Shown: one piece after another, positions 1 through 11,415 of the stretch
Layout of the letters: each line of letters starts with the position of its first letter
Position numbering within the stretch: position 1 is the first letter of the stretch
Assembly (NCBI GenBank): GCA_019054805.1
Contig: JAHQIY010000002.1
Location: 5,580,001-5,644,000 of the forward strand
DNA length: 64,000 nucleotides
Source: Brachionus manjavacas
Lineage: Eukaryota > Rotifera > Eurotatoria > Ploima > Brachionidae
Direction: 5' to 3'
Made by a program: the position numbers and the translations under genes
The notes under the pieces: generated by a model
What the model saw: the letters and a program-made list of their open reading frames with translations, nothing else
Told to the model about the DNA's origin: nothing
The model's database searches: none

Positions 1-1
1 G

Positions 2-1225
2 CTTGAACCATCCGATCAAATGAGATTTGAAGCTAACCTAAACCAAGACGACTTTGACTTCGAAATAGATAAATTAATCCTCAATTTAATCCGCTTAAAA
101 GAATCGAGCCAATTTAGCAAGAAATTGACTGTGTGCAAAAAAACACTGGTCGAAAAAGCTGCCAAAAATGATGAAAACTTGATGGACTTTGAAGAGAGTC
201 ATTCGTCGCAAGACAGTTTTTATGACGAAGAAGATAACAATCAATGGTTAGTTGTTTGGAATAAAATTCTTGTCGAACAAAGCGAACTCAGAAGAGAAGA
301 TTTAACCGAATACCTGCGGAACTATACGCAAATTTTGTACCTACACATAAAAAACCGGATTGATTTAGATTTTAAATGTTTCAATGTAATAAGTGCTTGC
401 CTTGAGCCTAGCTATATAAACGATCTATTTGACAAAAATCTCATTGACTTGAATGATTTAAACCATTTTTCATGTGTTTTCAATCACCAAAATTTGTTCA
501 ACCACTTTCATCCCAGCCAATTTAACAATACCTCCAATGAACCAAGCAAATTAATTGCGTCATTAACTGTCTTTGTTTACAAATCAAATTGTTATATGTA
601 CAAAAAAAATATTATAGAATCAATGATCAAAAGATTGAGTGTTTTTATCAATCGTGAAAATTACCATAAAAGTTTTAGACAAATTTTTGTCAAGCATTTT
701 TTAAAAGCTGTTTATCTAAATGGTCTATTTAGTTTTAAAACTTTAAACCAATTTTTAAACAGTAATCAAAGAACCTGGTCGGATACTAGACGCATTTCGA
801 TTAGTGATGACTCGTCTGATGAGTTAAGTGATGAAGATAGTTTGAACAGTGACTCCGAGTCTTTAATTACTTCAACTGATTCGGACTCTGACATTGAGAA
901 TAGACCAATAATGAATGATCAGCAGCCAAGATCAGTCGGAAAATTGATTGAAATTTTGCCATCTGATGAATTTAAGAGTTTTTTTCCTCTCAATTTAAAA
1001 AATTTGTGCCGAATTGCTATCAAAAATAGAATGAAAAAATATTCGTATGATAGTGTTCAAAAACTTAATTTATTGTCAAATGTTTACAAAGATTTCGTTC
1101 TTTTTAAAGAAGAAATCGACCTTGTTATTAAATTGCATTCCGAAATATCTAATCAAAGGACTAATAGCTCCAGACATGAACGTGATCCAAGGGCTTTTTT
1201 AAATAGTCTGCGAATATTTGTTTGA
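2..1225 (+). CDS. SOCS-box-like protein, 5' partial
   Basis: The frame is open to the left window edge; the first visible Met is at base 20 (401 aa from there), so the gene probably starts outside. About residues 321-362 read like a SOCS box: a LKNLCRIAIKNRM core followed by a hydrophobic VQKLNLL and VYKDFVLF stretch. SOCS boxes recruit elongin B/C and cullin-5 to make a ubiquitin ligase, and in ankyrin-SOCS (ASB) proteins they sit at the C terminus. Residues about 263-300 are a Ser/Asp/Glu-rich low-complexity linker. I see no ankyrin repeats or SH2 domain in the visible part, and about 40 residues follow the box. An AATAAA-type signal lies near 1303. The substrate-binding part is unknown; it could also be a diverged ASB member. 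Confidence 0.6.
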   Translation, partial: LEPSDQMRFEANLNQDDFDFEIDKLILNLIRLKESSQFSKKLTVCKKTLVEKAAKNDENLMDFEESHSSQDSFYDEEDNNQWLVVWNKILVEQSELRREDLTEYLRNYTQILYLHIKNRIDLDFKCFNVISACLEPSYINDLFDKNLIDLNDLNHFSCVFNHQNLFNHFHPSQFNNTSNEPSKLIASLTVFVYKSNCYMYKKNIIESMIKRLSVFINRENYHKSFRQIFVKHFLKAVYLNGLFSFKTLNQFLNSNQRTWSDTRRISISDDSSDELSDEDSLNSDSESLITSTDSDSDIENRPIMNDQQPRSVGKLIEILPSDEFKSFFPLNLKNLCRIAIKNRMKKYSYDSVQKLNLLSNVYKDFVLFKEEIDLVIKLHSEISNQRTNSSRHERDPRAFLNSLRIFV

Positions 1226-2740
1226 TAAAATTAGCTTTTGAACAGAACTTTTTTTTAAATTAATTTAGATGTTTCCCATTTTTGTCAAATTTAAACTATT
1301 AAAATAAAATTTTGATACATTTAACTTTTTAAAAAAAGATATCCAAGTATTATTTACAGTATTTCCCACCTGACTCCAACTTCAAGGATTATACAGAATT
1401 TTTCTATGATAGAAATCCCATTTTTGTCTTCATTTTCAAGGTAAACTAACATGCTTTATCACTTGAAAATAAAAATACTGGCCAACTTTTTAAATTTTAA
1501 ATATCTATCTTCAAATTTTTTTTTGCTTATTTTTCCAATTTAAGTGAGTTGAATTTTTAGAGGTATGGACATATTTTATTAAATACTCTATTCGATTATT
1601 CGATTATACGAGTATTAGATTATTAAAATTTCTCTTATTGTTTAATTACCCGGAGTCCCTAAACCGGGGCTGCGCCCGGACCCCGTTTAATCCACAGTTT
1701 GTTTAAAGAAAATATATTTGTGATTATTAATAAATTAAATAATACTATTTTTTCTTCATTGAATTTATAAAATATCCCTTAGAAAATAATTGCTTTCGAA
1801 TAATGAAATAATCGAATAATCGAAAAATTGGTTTTAACTCAATTTTGTCCATGACTGCTGTACAACTATATGGTCGTAAATCATAAATATTAACTTCAAT
1901 AAGCTCGCAAAGACAAGCTATCTATTTTTGCTTTAATAAATGTTCGAAATTAAGGAAGAAGATAATAAATTAATAGTCTTGAAAGCCTTGTAAAAGATGA
2001 ATATAAATATATAAAAAATAAAAATTGTAACAGTTCAATGAATTGATCTGTCATTTTAAAACTTACTAAAAAATTTTAATTAGTTAAATTTACTTAAAAA
2101 AATTTCAAATGTTTTTATTATTTTTTATTATTATTAAAAATATTTTTCCTTTATTTTAATTTTACTGAATTTCACAAGAAAATATAAAATAAAATTAAAA
2201 ATTAAACAAAGTATAATTTTTTAGAAAAAACATGAATTGGTGCAATATGAAAACTTAGTACAATAATTAGAATATAAAAATAATAACAAGAATATAAATT
2301 CTATGTATTTCGATGTAAAAATATTAAATGATTCAAATCAAAAACAAATCATTTAAGATTAGTTTTTAAAATGAAAAGATTTAAAAAAAAAAGTTAAGCC
2401 AAAAGCTAAAAAATGAAAAGCACACGTAAGCCAAAAGAAAACTCAGTATAAGCACGTATTTTTGTAAAATGGACTCAAATTGAAATATCTGAAATTCATC
2501 TTGGAGCTTTCAAATCATGTGAAGCATCTATAGAGGAGAGTAATGGAGAAAATATCTTGAAATAAATAAACTGTAAACTGATTTGGCTGCAGCAAATCAA
2601 ACAGCAATCTCATCTAAAATTAAGTACTAAAATATAGTAGAAAATTGATCAAGTAGTAAAACAAGGGAAAAAAATGCTAAAAAAAGAGTCTTTAAAAAAG
2701 AAGAGAGAGCTTAAGATGAGAAAAAAATCAAAGAAATTCT
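1226..2740. other. intergenic, AT-rich, with one inverted-repeat element
   Basis: No coding signal was seen. It holds the likely 3' UTR of the preceding gene and the inverted-repeat element at 1591-1824. The rest is A/T-rich sequence with many stops in all frames. Confidence 0.5.
1591..1824. repeat. small inverted-repeat element with GC-rich core
   Basis: TTCGATTATTCGATTAT at 1591-1607 is repeated exactly in reverse complement at 1808-1824. Between them is a strikingly GC-rich block (about 1649-1686, with CCGGGG and GCCCGGA words) in otherwise AT-rich DNA. This suggests a miniature inverted-repeat transposon. I could not find a convincing target duplication. Confidence 0.5.
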
Positions 2741-5635
2741 GACCACTATTGGAAAAAGTGATATCACGTCAGCGTATTCGTTCGTTTGAGATCTAAAGAC
2801 CAAAGTGAACCAAGCCCAATTCTTTTAAAACTCAAAGAATAAGCAAACAGAGATCCAATAATCGTAGAAGCCAAAAAATTAAGGGATTCAAATAATCGTA
2901 AATTTGTTTATATTAGTCAGATTTGACTTAAACTGAAAGAGCTTTAGACCTTGAATTGAGAAAACAAAAAAAAGAAGCAAATAATGGTCTTACACAAAAA
3001 TCGGCCTTTTGTTATGCCATCTGATGAAATCAGATCGTCAAATTCAAAAATCAATAATCGTTCACAAGAAGCGTCATTACATTTATATAGTGTCGAATCA
3101 TTAAAATGTTTTTTTAAATGCAACTTCTTTGGTAAATAGACTATATGAATTCGGTGTTGTTATTAAAGCATATAGCCCAAAAATTGTGGCAGTTAGTGAG
3201 ACATTTTTCAAAAGAATCTCAATCACAAATGTTAAAGATTCAATTTTTAGAAAAAGGACAGTATTGATGGCCGCAGAGACGATGGTGTGCATCTCAACAT
3301 TTGAATTAAACGATGTAGGTTCTAATTTAAGGAAAATTGAAAATTTTGGGAGTTGGTAACTTTTACTCTGGAAATAGACTATGAAGATGAAATAAGGATT
3401 TGAATACCTTCTTATCATCACTAATTTAACTTTCCATTAATTATCTTGTCAAAAAGCTTTGTGTCAGAAATCTTAAGCGATAATGGCATCGAAGATAAGT
3501 TCAGATAGACGCTATGTGACAATTATTTTTATCAGCATGTAAATATCCCAATTTTTCAAATGGTAAACGAAAAAGTTTTTAAAAATTTAGATTGATTATT
3601 ACGACTTAGCCTGGAAGTGTGTATTCAATCGATAAAAAATGCGTACTTGGTAGCATTTGTTAAGAACATCTGGTTATCTTTTTCAATTTTGTTCTCAAAA
3701 AAAAGGGGTAATCATATACCTGTAAAAAATTATTTTTAATAAGCTGACTTAGAAGATATTTCTCATTTTCTATCAAATGTTGATTGGATGCACTTGTTTA
3801 ACAATTTAACTATTCAGGAATTGTTCGATGAGTAAATTTTCTATGTCAGCGAAGCTAGTAATCGGATGGCTCTAAGAAGAAAAGTATCTTAGAACCTTGG
3901 ATGATTGATAATCTCAAGATCTAAATTAGAAATAAGAAGAATCTTAGATACTGAAACTGTTCATTTAAAAGGAAGGATACGAATCAATACAAAGATTACC
4001 ATCGTATGTGTAAATTAGATCCATCAGAAAAAAAAAGAGCTAAACTAGCAAATAAATAAAAATATAGTGGAAAAAGCTAAGAAGAATCCAAAAATATTGT
4101 ATTAATACATAAATAATTAATAAAGCAAAATGAATTATTAACTTTATAAGAATAATATTGAGGTGTCGTGATATAAGATCAACAACAACATGGAGCTAAC
4201 ATCAGCAACGTCGTACTTACATCATTAAACAAATGTTACATCAAACAACAAACAACTGGCAATCCTATGGAAGTTGTTTGTAGTTTTATAAGTTTGCGCA
4301 CGGCACTATAATTAATTTATTTATAAACTAACTACCAGCTAATGAAAGAAAAAAACATTATTTTATTTTTATTATATTTCTCTCTCTCTCTCTCTTCTCT
4401 CTATTTTGTTCTCTAATTAGCGTGGTTACTTAGAGTGGCCACTTTCAGTTATTTGTTTAGAATAAAAGCTTATTAATATAATCATTTATTCGATATTTTA
4501 ACATCCTATTGGTAATTATTTCAAATATATATGTATCTAAAGAAAAGCATGAATTTTTCAAGAAAAAGTTAAATAATATAGAAGACAAAAATATGAAATT
4601 TAATTGGATTGGGTTCAGATTTTTAGCGTTTTACCACAAGAGCCAGTAATTGGTCCACTTTTGCTTGTTTTATATATTAATGAATAGAAAATTTTGTCAA
4701 AATGTATGCAGATGATAATAAAATGTTCTTCAATGTTCAAAATGGATCAGAAAAATAAATGCAGCGAAACTACAATCAGATTCAGATTTAGTTTTCAAGT
4801 GTAATCAAGATTGGTTTCTTCTCTTGAACACTTCAAAATGTATGGTCAAGCAAAATGGTCATATAAACAAAGATTTTCCTTATTTTATCATTGGTAAGCA
4901 GTTACCAACGTCAGTAACCGAAAGATTTCTTGAAGTTATTTTCAAAACAAATATGAAATGGAAAAATCAAGTGATAAAGGCTACAAACAAAGCAAATCAA
5001 ATGATAGGTTGCATCAGGAAATCATAGTTTTTATCGTTAGTTATTTAGATCTCTGTGTTTAACATTTGTTCGCCCTCATTTGGAATTTGCAGTGCCTGTA
5101 TGGTCTCCAACACTTAAGTCAGGCTGTGAGGATGTTGATGGAATTCAAGGCAGAGCTATGAAATTTGTTTCTTTAATTAGAAACAAACCGTAAGATAGGG
5201 AAGCAGGGCTTTACAATTGCGAGTAACGAGGCGTTAAGTGTTAACTTTAATGTAATGTTTTATTTGCATGTTTATTATAATATATTAGTTTCGAGAAAGT
5301 AAAAAATAACATGTTATTTATCAATTAATGTGTATACTCTATTGACGATTTACGTCCAGAATTTTTTTAATAACTATTCAGAATTTGTTTTTTATTCACT
5401 TGTGTCTATGCTTAATATGCTTGTCACGCACCGCTCGTTCCTCGAAAATGAAAGCAGATTGAAGGCTTTGAACATACTAAATCTAGTGGAAAGAAGAAAA
5501 AGAGGTGATCTAATTCACTTATACAAGTTGATGCATGGAATAGAATTGGTTGAAAAAAGCAACAATTCTAATGTCACAAAAAACCAAGGAAGATGTCAAT
5601 GCTTCAAATTTCACAAAGTCTCCTTCTATTACTAG
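2740..5635 (+). mobile_element. decayed CR1/jockey-like LINE, ORF1 to reverse transcriptase
   Basis: Broken reading frames follow the LINE order. About 2760-3000 resembles the RNA-binding part of ORF1 (AKKLRDSNNRKFVYIS). At 3129-3360 the endonuclease start is recognisable (YSPKIVAVSETFFKR). About 3740-4050 holds the endonuclease-RT linker (PWMID, then a KLDPSEKKRAKLA stretch). At 4600-5000 are RT pieces matching the PQGSVIGPLL block, YADD (here YAD-N) and LGV..W regions, with KANQMIGCIRKS. At 5080-5200 is RPHLEFAVPVWSPTLKS, and at 5450-5635 RLKALN..ERRKRGDLIHLYKLMHGI. Many stops and frameshifts. About 250 bp of unrelated DNA (roughly 5195-5445) splits the C-terminal region, and further foreign DNA including a CT microsatellite lies near 4260-4600. 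Confidence 0.75.
4378..4405 (+). repeat. CT microsatellite
   Basis: A run of about 13 CT units with one interruption, inside the disrupted middle of the LINE at 2740-5635. Confidence 0.9.
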
Positions 5636-6674
5636 AATTAAAAAAATTTTTTTTAAGTTTTCGCATTACCATAAATCGAAAGGTTTGAAAAAATTCTGAA
5701 CTTTTCGAAATTTGGTTTTTTGAAGAAAAGCGCAAATTTACAAAAGTTATAAAAAAACATCGTTATTACACTTTTCTTAGAATATCTTTAGCTATTTCAA
5801 ACTTTATTACCTATTTGAAGCAATTGTTAGTTTCATGCAGATTTTCATTTAAGATTTCAATTTTTTTCAGATACAATATTGACATTTTCTGGAGTCAATG
5901 ACATGAAATCCTTCTTTTTTTGCTACTAATTTACTTTTAAGGTTTCCTAAGACGACAAAAAATTTAACTAAAATATTTCAATGTTTGTGTGAAATGGAAA
6001 AGAAACAAATTTCTATAATTATGAAAAGTTTTAGGTTTCTTTTCCTCATAAATACCTTAAGTTCGTTCCACAAATTAGAAACTTTTTTCCAATATTTTCT
6101 GCCAATAATAAAAAGATTGATTAATTGAATTCATTTTTTTACATTTTTGAAAAATATTTGCCATTTTTTACTTAAAAAATTGGAAATTAAATAAAACTTG
6201 CAAAAAACCCTTAATATCTGGGCTGAATCGGAAATGTTAAGTCTACTTAAAAAGGGGCAAATTCCAATGATCAAATTCGGATTATTTTTTGCGGTAAAAA
6301 AAAAATTTAAAAATCACTATTACAATAAATTAACAATTAAGAAAAGATATTTTTTGAATATTTATTAGAAAAAAATCTTGATTTTTTAATACATATTTCA
6401 AGAATTATACTAAATCTTTATTTGAAATTATTAAATTGTAAAATATTAATTGATATATTTCATAATAAACGAAATATACTAATGGCATCGTGTGGACCAC
6501 TTTAGACAAATGATTAACACTTCTTTTTCTTAACTGTCATTAAATATCATCTCATATTGAATAATTGTATTTAAAACCATTTTAAACTATTTAAATATTG
6601 AAAAATTTAAGGTACATTTTTTGACATTTGACAAAATTTAACAAAAATTTCAATCGAACTAACTTTTCTTTATC
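5636..6674. other. intergenic, no gene seen
   Basis: A/T-rich DNA with homopolymer runs. No coding signal was recognised on either strand. Confidence 0.5.
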
Positions 6675-6800
6675 TAATTTAGTTTCTGCAAAAGCCATGC
6701 AAGCCTGTAAAACACTTTTTTTTATAGATAAAAAGCTTTGTTCAGCTGATGCATTTTGCCGAACGAGTTTTAGACCAAAAAAAGTTCTTTTTCAAATAAA
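6675..6800 (+). repeat. degenerate relative of the fold-back element at 15.5 kb
   Basis: AATTTAGTTTCTGCAA at 6676 and CAGCTGATGCATTTTGC at about 6743, followed by GAAC and TTTTAGAC, match the inner left arm and the right arm of the fold-back element at 15487-15827 (AATTTAGTTTCTGCAA; CAGCTGATACATTTTGC; AGAACT; TTTTTAGAC). The arms here have decayed and the middle differs, so this looks like an old copy of the same family. Confidence 0.45.
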
Positions 6801-6911
6801 GAATTTTTATAATTGAACATATAAAGATGTGTGAATTTATTGATAAAAAATTATTGTTAAAAAACATTAAAATTAAACAACTAAAAATTTCGATATTTAG
6901 ATTTACATTTT

Positions 6912-7143
6912 TTAAGTAACTGTCGCATTTCTTCCATTTGAAATTCCCAAACAAAGTCCAATTATCAAACCCGAAATTAATCCGATCAGCAAAAGACCAA
7001 GCAAAAGTCCAAAGCAAAATTTTAAGGCTCTTTTATTTTGAATAAGTTAAATTATTGTTTTTTTTACTTTTGTCCTACCTGGGTACAGATGGTTTTTCAA
7101 TGCAAGCATTACTAATTGGTAATAGACCAGATTGATTGTTCAT
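6912..7143 (-). CDS. 60-aa single-pass membrane microprotein, two exons
   Basis: Exons on the minus strand: 7143-7079 and 7029-6912, joined across a 49-bp GT-AG intron (GTAGGA...AAAAG). The joined frame is intact (65 + 118 nt, 60 codons plus stop). The N-terminal 22 residues (start MNNQSGLLPISNACIEK) are polar. Residues about 25-49 form one transmembrane helix very rich in Gly and Leu with repeated small-xxx-small spacing (GLLLGLLLIGLISGLIIG), a pattern typical of helix packing in membranes. A short tail follows with an N-glycosylation sequon (NAT). There is no cleavable signal; the tail would face the lumen if the N terminus is cytosolic. I do not recognise a family. The low number of stops, the splice junction and the hydrophobic pattern support a real gene. 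Confidence 0.55.
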
Positions 7144-8371
7144 TTCCAATAGCCAGATTTTGTTAGATTTCAAAATTTTCATACAAAAATCAACAATATT
7201 TATACTATTGATTATTATGTCATGCTTGAACTAAGTTTTTTAAGTTAGATTATCAAAGCTGAAATAAAACATTCAAAGTTAGTAATATAAAACTCTTTTC
7301 GTTGATCTTATCTTTGTAATCAAATATCGTTTTTAGTAGACAAAAATTTTAAATAAAAGCTAAGCTATTGTTATACATCAACTTCAAAAATTGTAATTTT
7401 ATCCCTTAAGATAAATTAAATCAAAGCGCTTAGCAGAATATTTAGTATGAAATAATTAACCTACAAAGATGCATAAAACCATTTCATAAATTAGATGAGA
7501 AAATATTTTAAATTTTTAGATTAATTTTTAGTTAAAAAGTGACACGCATTAATCATTTCGGAAAATTCTACCTGAATTTTGTCAATGATTTTAATTTTAG
7601 TTCATTTGAATTGTAAATAAATTTAAATGATTTTTATTTTGATTTATTATTTGATGCTTCTTATTCTTAGATTTGTATCATATTTTAGGCCTAGACCATT
7701 CGAATCATTTATTTGAATAAATATTATCTAAAAAATTATAAAACAAAAAAAACTCTTTCAAAAAGCCATACAACCATCGAATATGAGTTTTTTAACAAAA
7801 CCTCTTTTCTACGCTTTGAAAATAAATTTAACTAATATTACCTTTTATTAGCTCACTTTACAAGCTTTAATAAACACTATATATTTTCACAATTTTTTCA
7901 ATAAACTTTCCGGTTCTGGGCATGTAACAATTCATTTCGTCTAAGAAAATCACAAATAACTAAAATAAATTGTTACCAAGTATTTTTAAAATTTAAAATT
8001 AAACATATTTCAATTACATAATATTTCAAATTGTTTTTTCCAAAATATTTATGGTCAACAAGATTGGACAAGTTGAGCCGAGAGAAAAAAAACCTGCGCA
8101 CCTCTTCGTATTAATTTAATTAATATTTGATTAATTAGTTTTGAAAAATAAAGTTTAATTACGCCAAAATTAACCTAAATCCAAGCTCAATTCAACTGAC
8201 AAGAGTTTTTTTTTCATACGAAATTATCAAAATCAAACTGAAAATAATAATTCAAATTTCTATTTCGAAAAAGCTAAATTTACTCTTAAAACGTAAGAAG
8301 TGTAAATCAAATAGGTGATCGTAGCAATAAACGAATTTCTTCTAACATAAAATTTACATTTAATTCCAAAA
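7144..8371. other. intergenic, no gene seen
   Basis: A/T-rich DNA between the microprotein gene and the membrane protein at 8372. No motif was recognised. It should contain the promoters of both divergent neighbours. Confidence 0.5.
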
Positions 8372-9514
8372 ATGGTTGATTTTAAAAGCAAAGCCAAGCT
8401 ATCAGCAATCGGTTTTTCCGTGTTGGCCCTAACGCTATGCATCACCATATTCGGTCTGGATATTCACATCCAAGAACAGACCAAGCAAAAGTTATCCATA
8501 GCATTTTACATAAATAATTCCACCATTTCCTATGATGCAATAAACGTAGCGTTCTACGTTCTTACTATTTTATACATAATTCTGAATATAGTACTGATTG
8601 TCTTGACAATTATTGATTTTCACCCAACAATATTTGTGTCAACACTTGGACTTCTGCTCCTGTACTTGCCCAAAGAGGCAATTCTGCTTAAATTTTATTC
8701 TTGCTTCAACCATTACGATCATTCATTTATCATAGCCAGGTCCATTTTAACATTCGTTTTTTGTCTGGTAGTTGGTCTTTTCGGCATTAGCTGCATATTT
8801 GTACTGGACAAAATTAGAAAAATTCTTCACCGTGTCATCAACTTGTTGACTTATCCTTCTTTTGTGCTGTCTATAGTCATTTTGCTGGCCATTATAGCCA
8901 TTAATATAGCAATGGCAGCCATACTCAAACCGCCACTTTTATACGACACATCGCCACACAAAATTCAAATGGGCTTTTTTAGCAAAAGTGACATCAACCG
9001 AATTCAGAATGGAGTTTTTATCAAAGACAATAATTATGACCAGAAAATTATTGGTAATCTATCAATGCTACTGAACAGTGACAAAACTTATTCAAAATCC
9101 GGGTCATTGTATCGGTCATATGATCGCACCATTACTTGTTCCGGTAACGACGGCATTTATGAGATAGACTGCAACAGCAAGTCATATTTGACCATAAGAG
9201 TAATTTACAGAGATAGGTATGCTTATCCGAGTTACAATTGCGCTAGATATTCCAGAACACTAAATGGAGTTACCTGCTCGCCAGGATGTCACAATTTGAT
9301 GAGTTGGTATAGGCTGTATCTTGTCCAAGAGAATAAAGATATAATTTATACAGCGTGGGATCGATTCAGCAATTGTGAGCTAAAACCAAGCTTTACCTTA
9401 AACGAAGATTCGACTATTGATTTGTGTTCTGCTGCTGTTCTATGTAAGAGTGAATTTTCACCTCTTATAATTAGTTTCATATTATTTTATAAATTTTCAA
9501 GATTTAATTTTTAA
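8372..9514 (+). CDS. multipass membrane protein, unknown family
   Basis: 380 codons in one exon, clearly less AT-rich than its flanks. Hydrophobic helices lie near residues 11-30, 56-82, 86-106, 121-145 and 157-185. A soluble domain of about 170 residues follows with roughly eight cysteines (SPGCHNL, NCARYS, CELK, CSAAVLC), probably extracellular and disulfide-bonded. The C terminus is again hydrophobic (SPLIISFILFYKF), which could be a last helix. The annotated end may be wrong: GTAAGAG at about 9443 looks like a splice donor and a pyrimidine-rich AAATAG follows at about 9549, so the last 24 residues might be intron read-through. The start Met at 8372 follows an in-frame stop-rich region. 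I recognise no family. Confidence 0.6.
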   Translation: MVDFKSKAKLSAIGFSVLALTLCITIFGLDIHIQEQTKQKLSIAFYINNSTISYDAINVAFYVLTILYIILNIVLIVLTIIDFHPTIFVSTLGLLLLYLPKEAILLKFYSCFNHYDHSFIIARSILTFVFCLVVGLFGISCIFVLDKIRKILHRVINLLTYPSFVLSIVILLAIIAINIAMAAILKPPLLYDTSPHKIQMGFFSKSDINRIQNGVFIKDNNYDQKIIGNLSMLLNSDKTYSKSGSLYRSYDRTITCSGNDGIYEIDCNSKSYLTIRVIYRDRYAYPSYNCARYSRTLNGVTCSPGCHNLMSWYRLYLVQENKDIIYTAWDRFSNCELKPSFTLNEDSTIDLCSAAVLCKSEFSPLIISFILFYKFSRFNF

Positions 9515-9611
9515 TTTAGTGTTTATTTTCACGTATATTTTTTTTTTAAATAGTAAAAATAAATTTTATTCGAAGCAAAAAAAAGAATTTTTATTTTTAA
9601 ATTTTAATTAA

Positions 9612-11415
9612 ATGTTAAAAAATTTTCATAATAAATTTTTAAATTTTACTCGAATGACTTCACAATTTTCAAAGGTGCCGCCTAATATTCTCGTTCTTGC
9701 AGATGATGAAAACGAGTTCAGAAGGGTCAAGTCTTTTGTACAGAAGATACTAGGCAAAAATTCCTACACTATTTACAATTTGACCTTGGCTGATTTACAA
9801 AAATCGTCTTTATGGATACCTAGTTGTCGTTTACTGATTTCCTTGGAACAGTTTAACCTATGCGAAGAAGCGTTAGACAATAAAATCAAGACGTTTACTA
9901 GTTATCTGAGAGCAGGTGGAAAAATTCTCAGTCTTCCATCATTAAATGATAATTTAGAGCGTGATCACAGAAAATTCGAAGATGGAACTATTTTTTTTCA
10001 TGGAGAAAAATATTTGTTTGAATCGCATTATGAGAGCGATTTATCTCTAACTAAAAAAGAATGGCAAATTAATTTGGTCAGAAGTGAAGACTTATTTTAT
10101 TCATTTGAATCGACTGAAAATTCAGGAAGCCACTTTATATCTAAAGTAATTTAGGTTTTATTCAAAATGTTTGGATAAAATTTAAAATTTTGAATTAAAA
10201 GGCTTTTATTGAACCAGATAATCATCCACCTCAATCATTTTTCAATGATCTATTTCTTCGTTTGTTCAGTGAATATTTTCAGTTGACAAAAACCCAAGAA
10301 ACCGATAGTCATACTCAATTAAAAGAGAATTATATAATTTTTTCAAAAAATAGAGTAATTTAATTATTTTTATTTATTCACAATAAAATAGTAATATTTT
10401 TTATTATTAAAAAAGCTTTTGCAGTCGGTCAATGTAATTAGTAAATATTTGCATGGAACGATGAAAAAAGAAGCAAATATTGATCTTGAATCAACCAAAG
10501 CTGATAATTTTGAGCACAAAAAATATTTTGAAAATTTACAAACAAAATCAATAGGCTCGATTATTATGTATTCAGATTTGGTTGAATCAACTATGAACTC
10601 TATTACAAAGTAATTAGTCTATTTTAAATTTAAATTTAAATTAAGTACAATTTTAAAAAGCTTGGTGAGCTCTTTAGATAGCATGGTAGTTCTGGCACGG
10701 CAGCAAATTCAAGGCCAAGGGAACAATAAAAACGAATGGTTGTCTCCGATCGGATGCTGCATGTTCACACTTTATCTGAATTTAAATTCGAATAATTTTT
10801 CAACCTCAAGAATCTGCTTGCTTCAATTTGCCGCAGGCCTATCTTGCGTTAAAGCCATAAAATCTATCACGGGCTGTGAAAATTTCGCCATCGGCATTAA
10901 GTGGCCTAACGATGTTTATTTTGAAGGTAAAATCAAACTAGGAGGTGTTTTGGTAAAATCATCTATAATGGGTTCTCAAATCGGACTGAAAATTGGAATA
11001 GGATTTAATTTAGACAATCAACATCCTACTGAATGCTTGAATTCTATCCTCAGGGAAAAAAGATTACCAGAGTGCAGTCAAGAAGTTTTTGTGGCGAATT
11101 TTTTTAATTTTTTTGAATCATATGTTTCTTTATTGTCTCAACCAAATTTTAATAGTTGGCTTAAATTTTCGGCTGATTATCAAGAAAATTGGATCCATCA
11201 GTAGCTAAAATTGGTTAATCTATTTGAAAAACTTTTAATTTATTTCATTAAGAAATCAGAAAGTGAGAATTAATTTTTGGGACGAGGATGCAGAAATTAT
11301 TGGAATCAATGAATTTGGTTATCTCAAAGTTAAAAGATATGACAAAACTGAACATTGCTTGCAACCTGATGGAAATCGTTTTGACTTAATGCAAAATCTG
11401 ATTGTTCTAAGATGA
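9612..11415 (+). CDS. HLCS: holocarboxylase synthetase (biotin-protein ligase)
   Basis: Attaches biotin to carboxylases through biotinyl-AMP. Exons: 9612-10145, 10202-10354, 10425-10609, 10661-11200, 11253-11415; introns 51-70 bp, all frames agree; 524 aa. The N-terminal half is the glutamine-amidotransferase-like region of eukaryotic enzymes (LISLEQFNL; YLRAGGKILSLPS). The catalytic domain starts about residue 263 (GSIIMYSDLVESTMNSI), then WLSPIGCCMFTL, KWPNDVYF at about 371, GGVLVKSS, IGIGFN, and the C-terminal SH3-like part ending PDGNRFDLMQNLIVL. The usual GRGRGG loop reads GQGNNK at about 309, so both arginines are replaced. The human enzyme is longer (726 aa). Met1 starts a basic 14-residue stretch before a second Met at 9654; the long form could be mitochondrial and the short one cytosolic. 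Confidence 0.92.

Noticed and set aside
3101-3421. 106-codon minus-strand frame
   Set aside because: Antisense to the LINE endonuclease relic on the plus strand.
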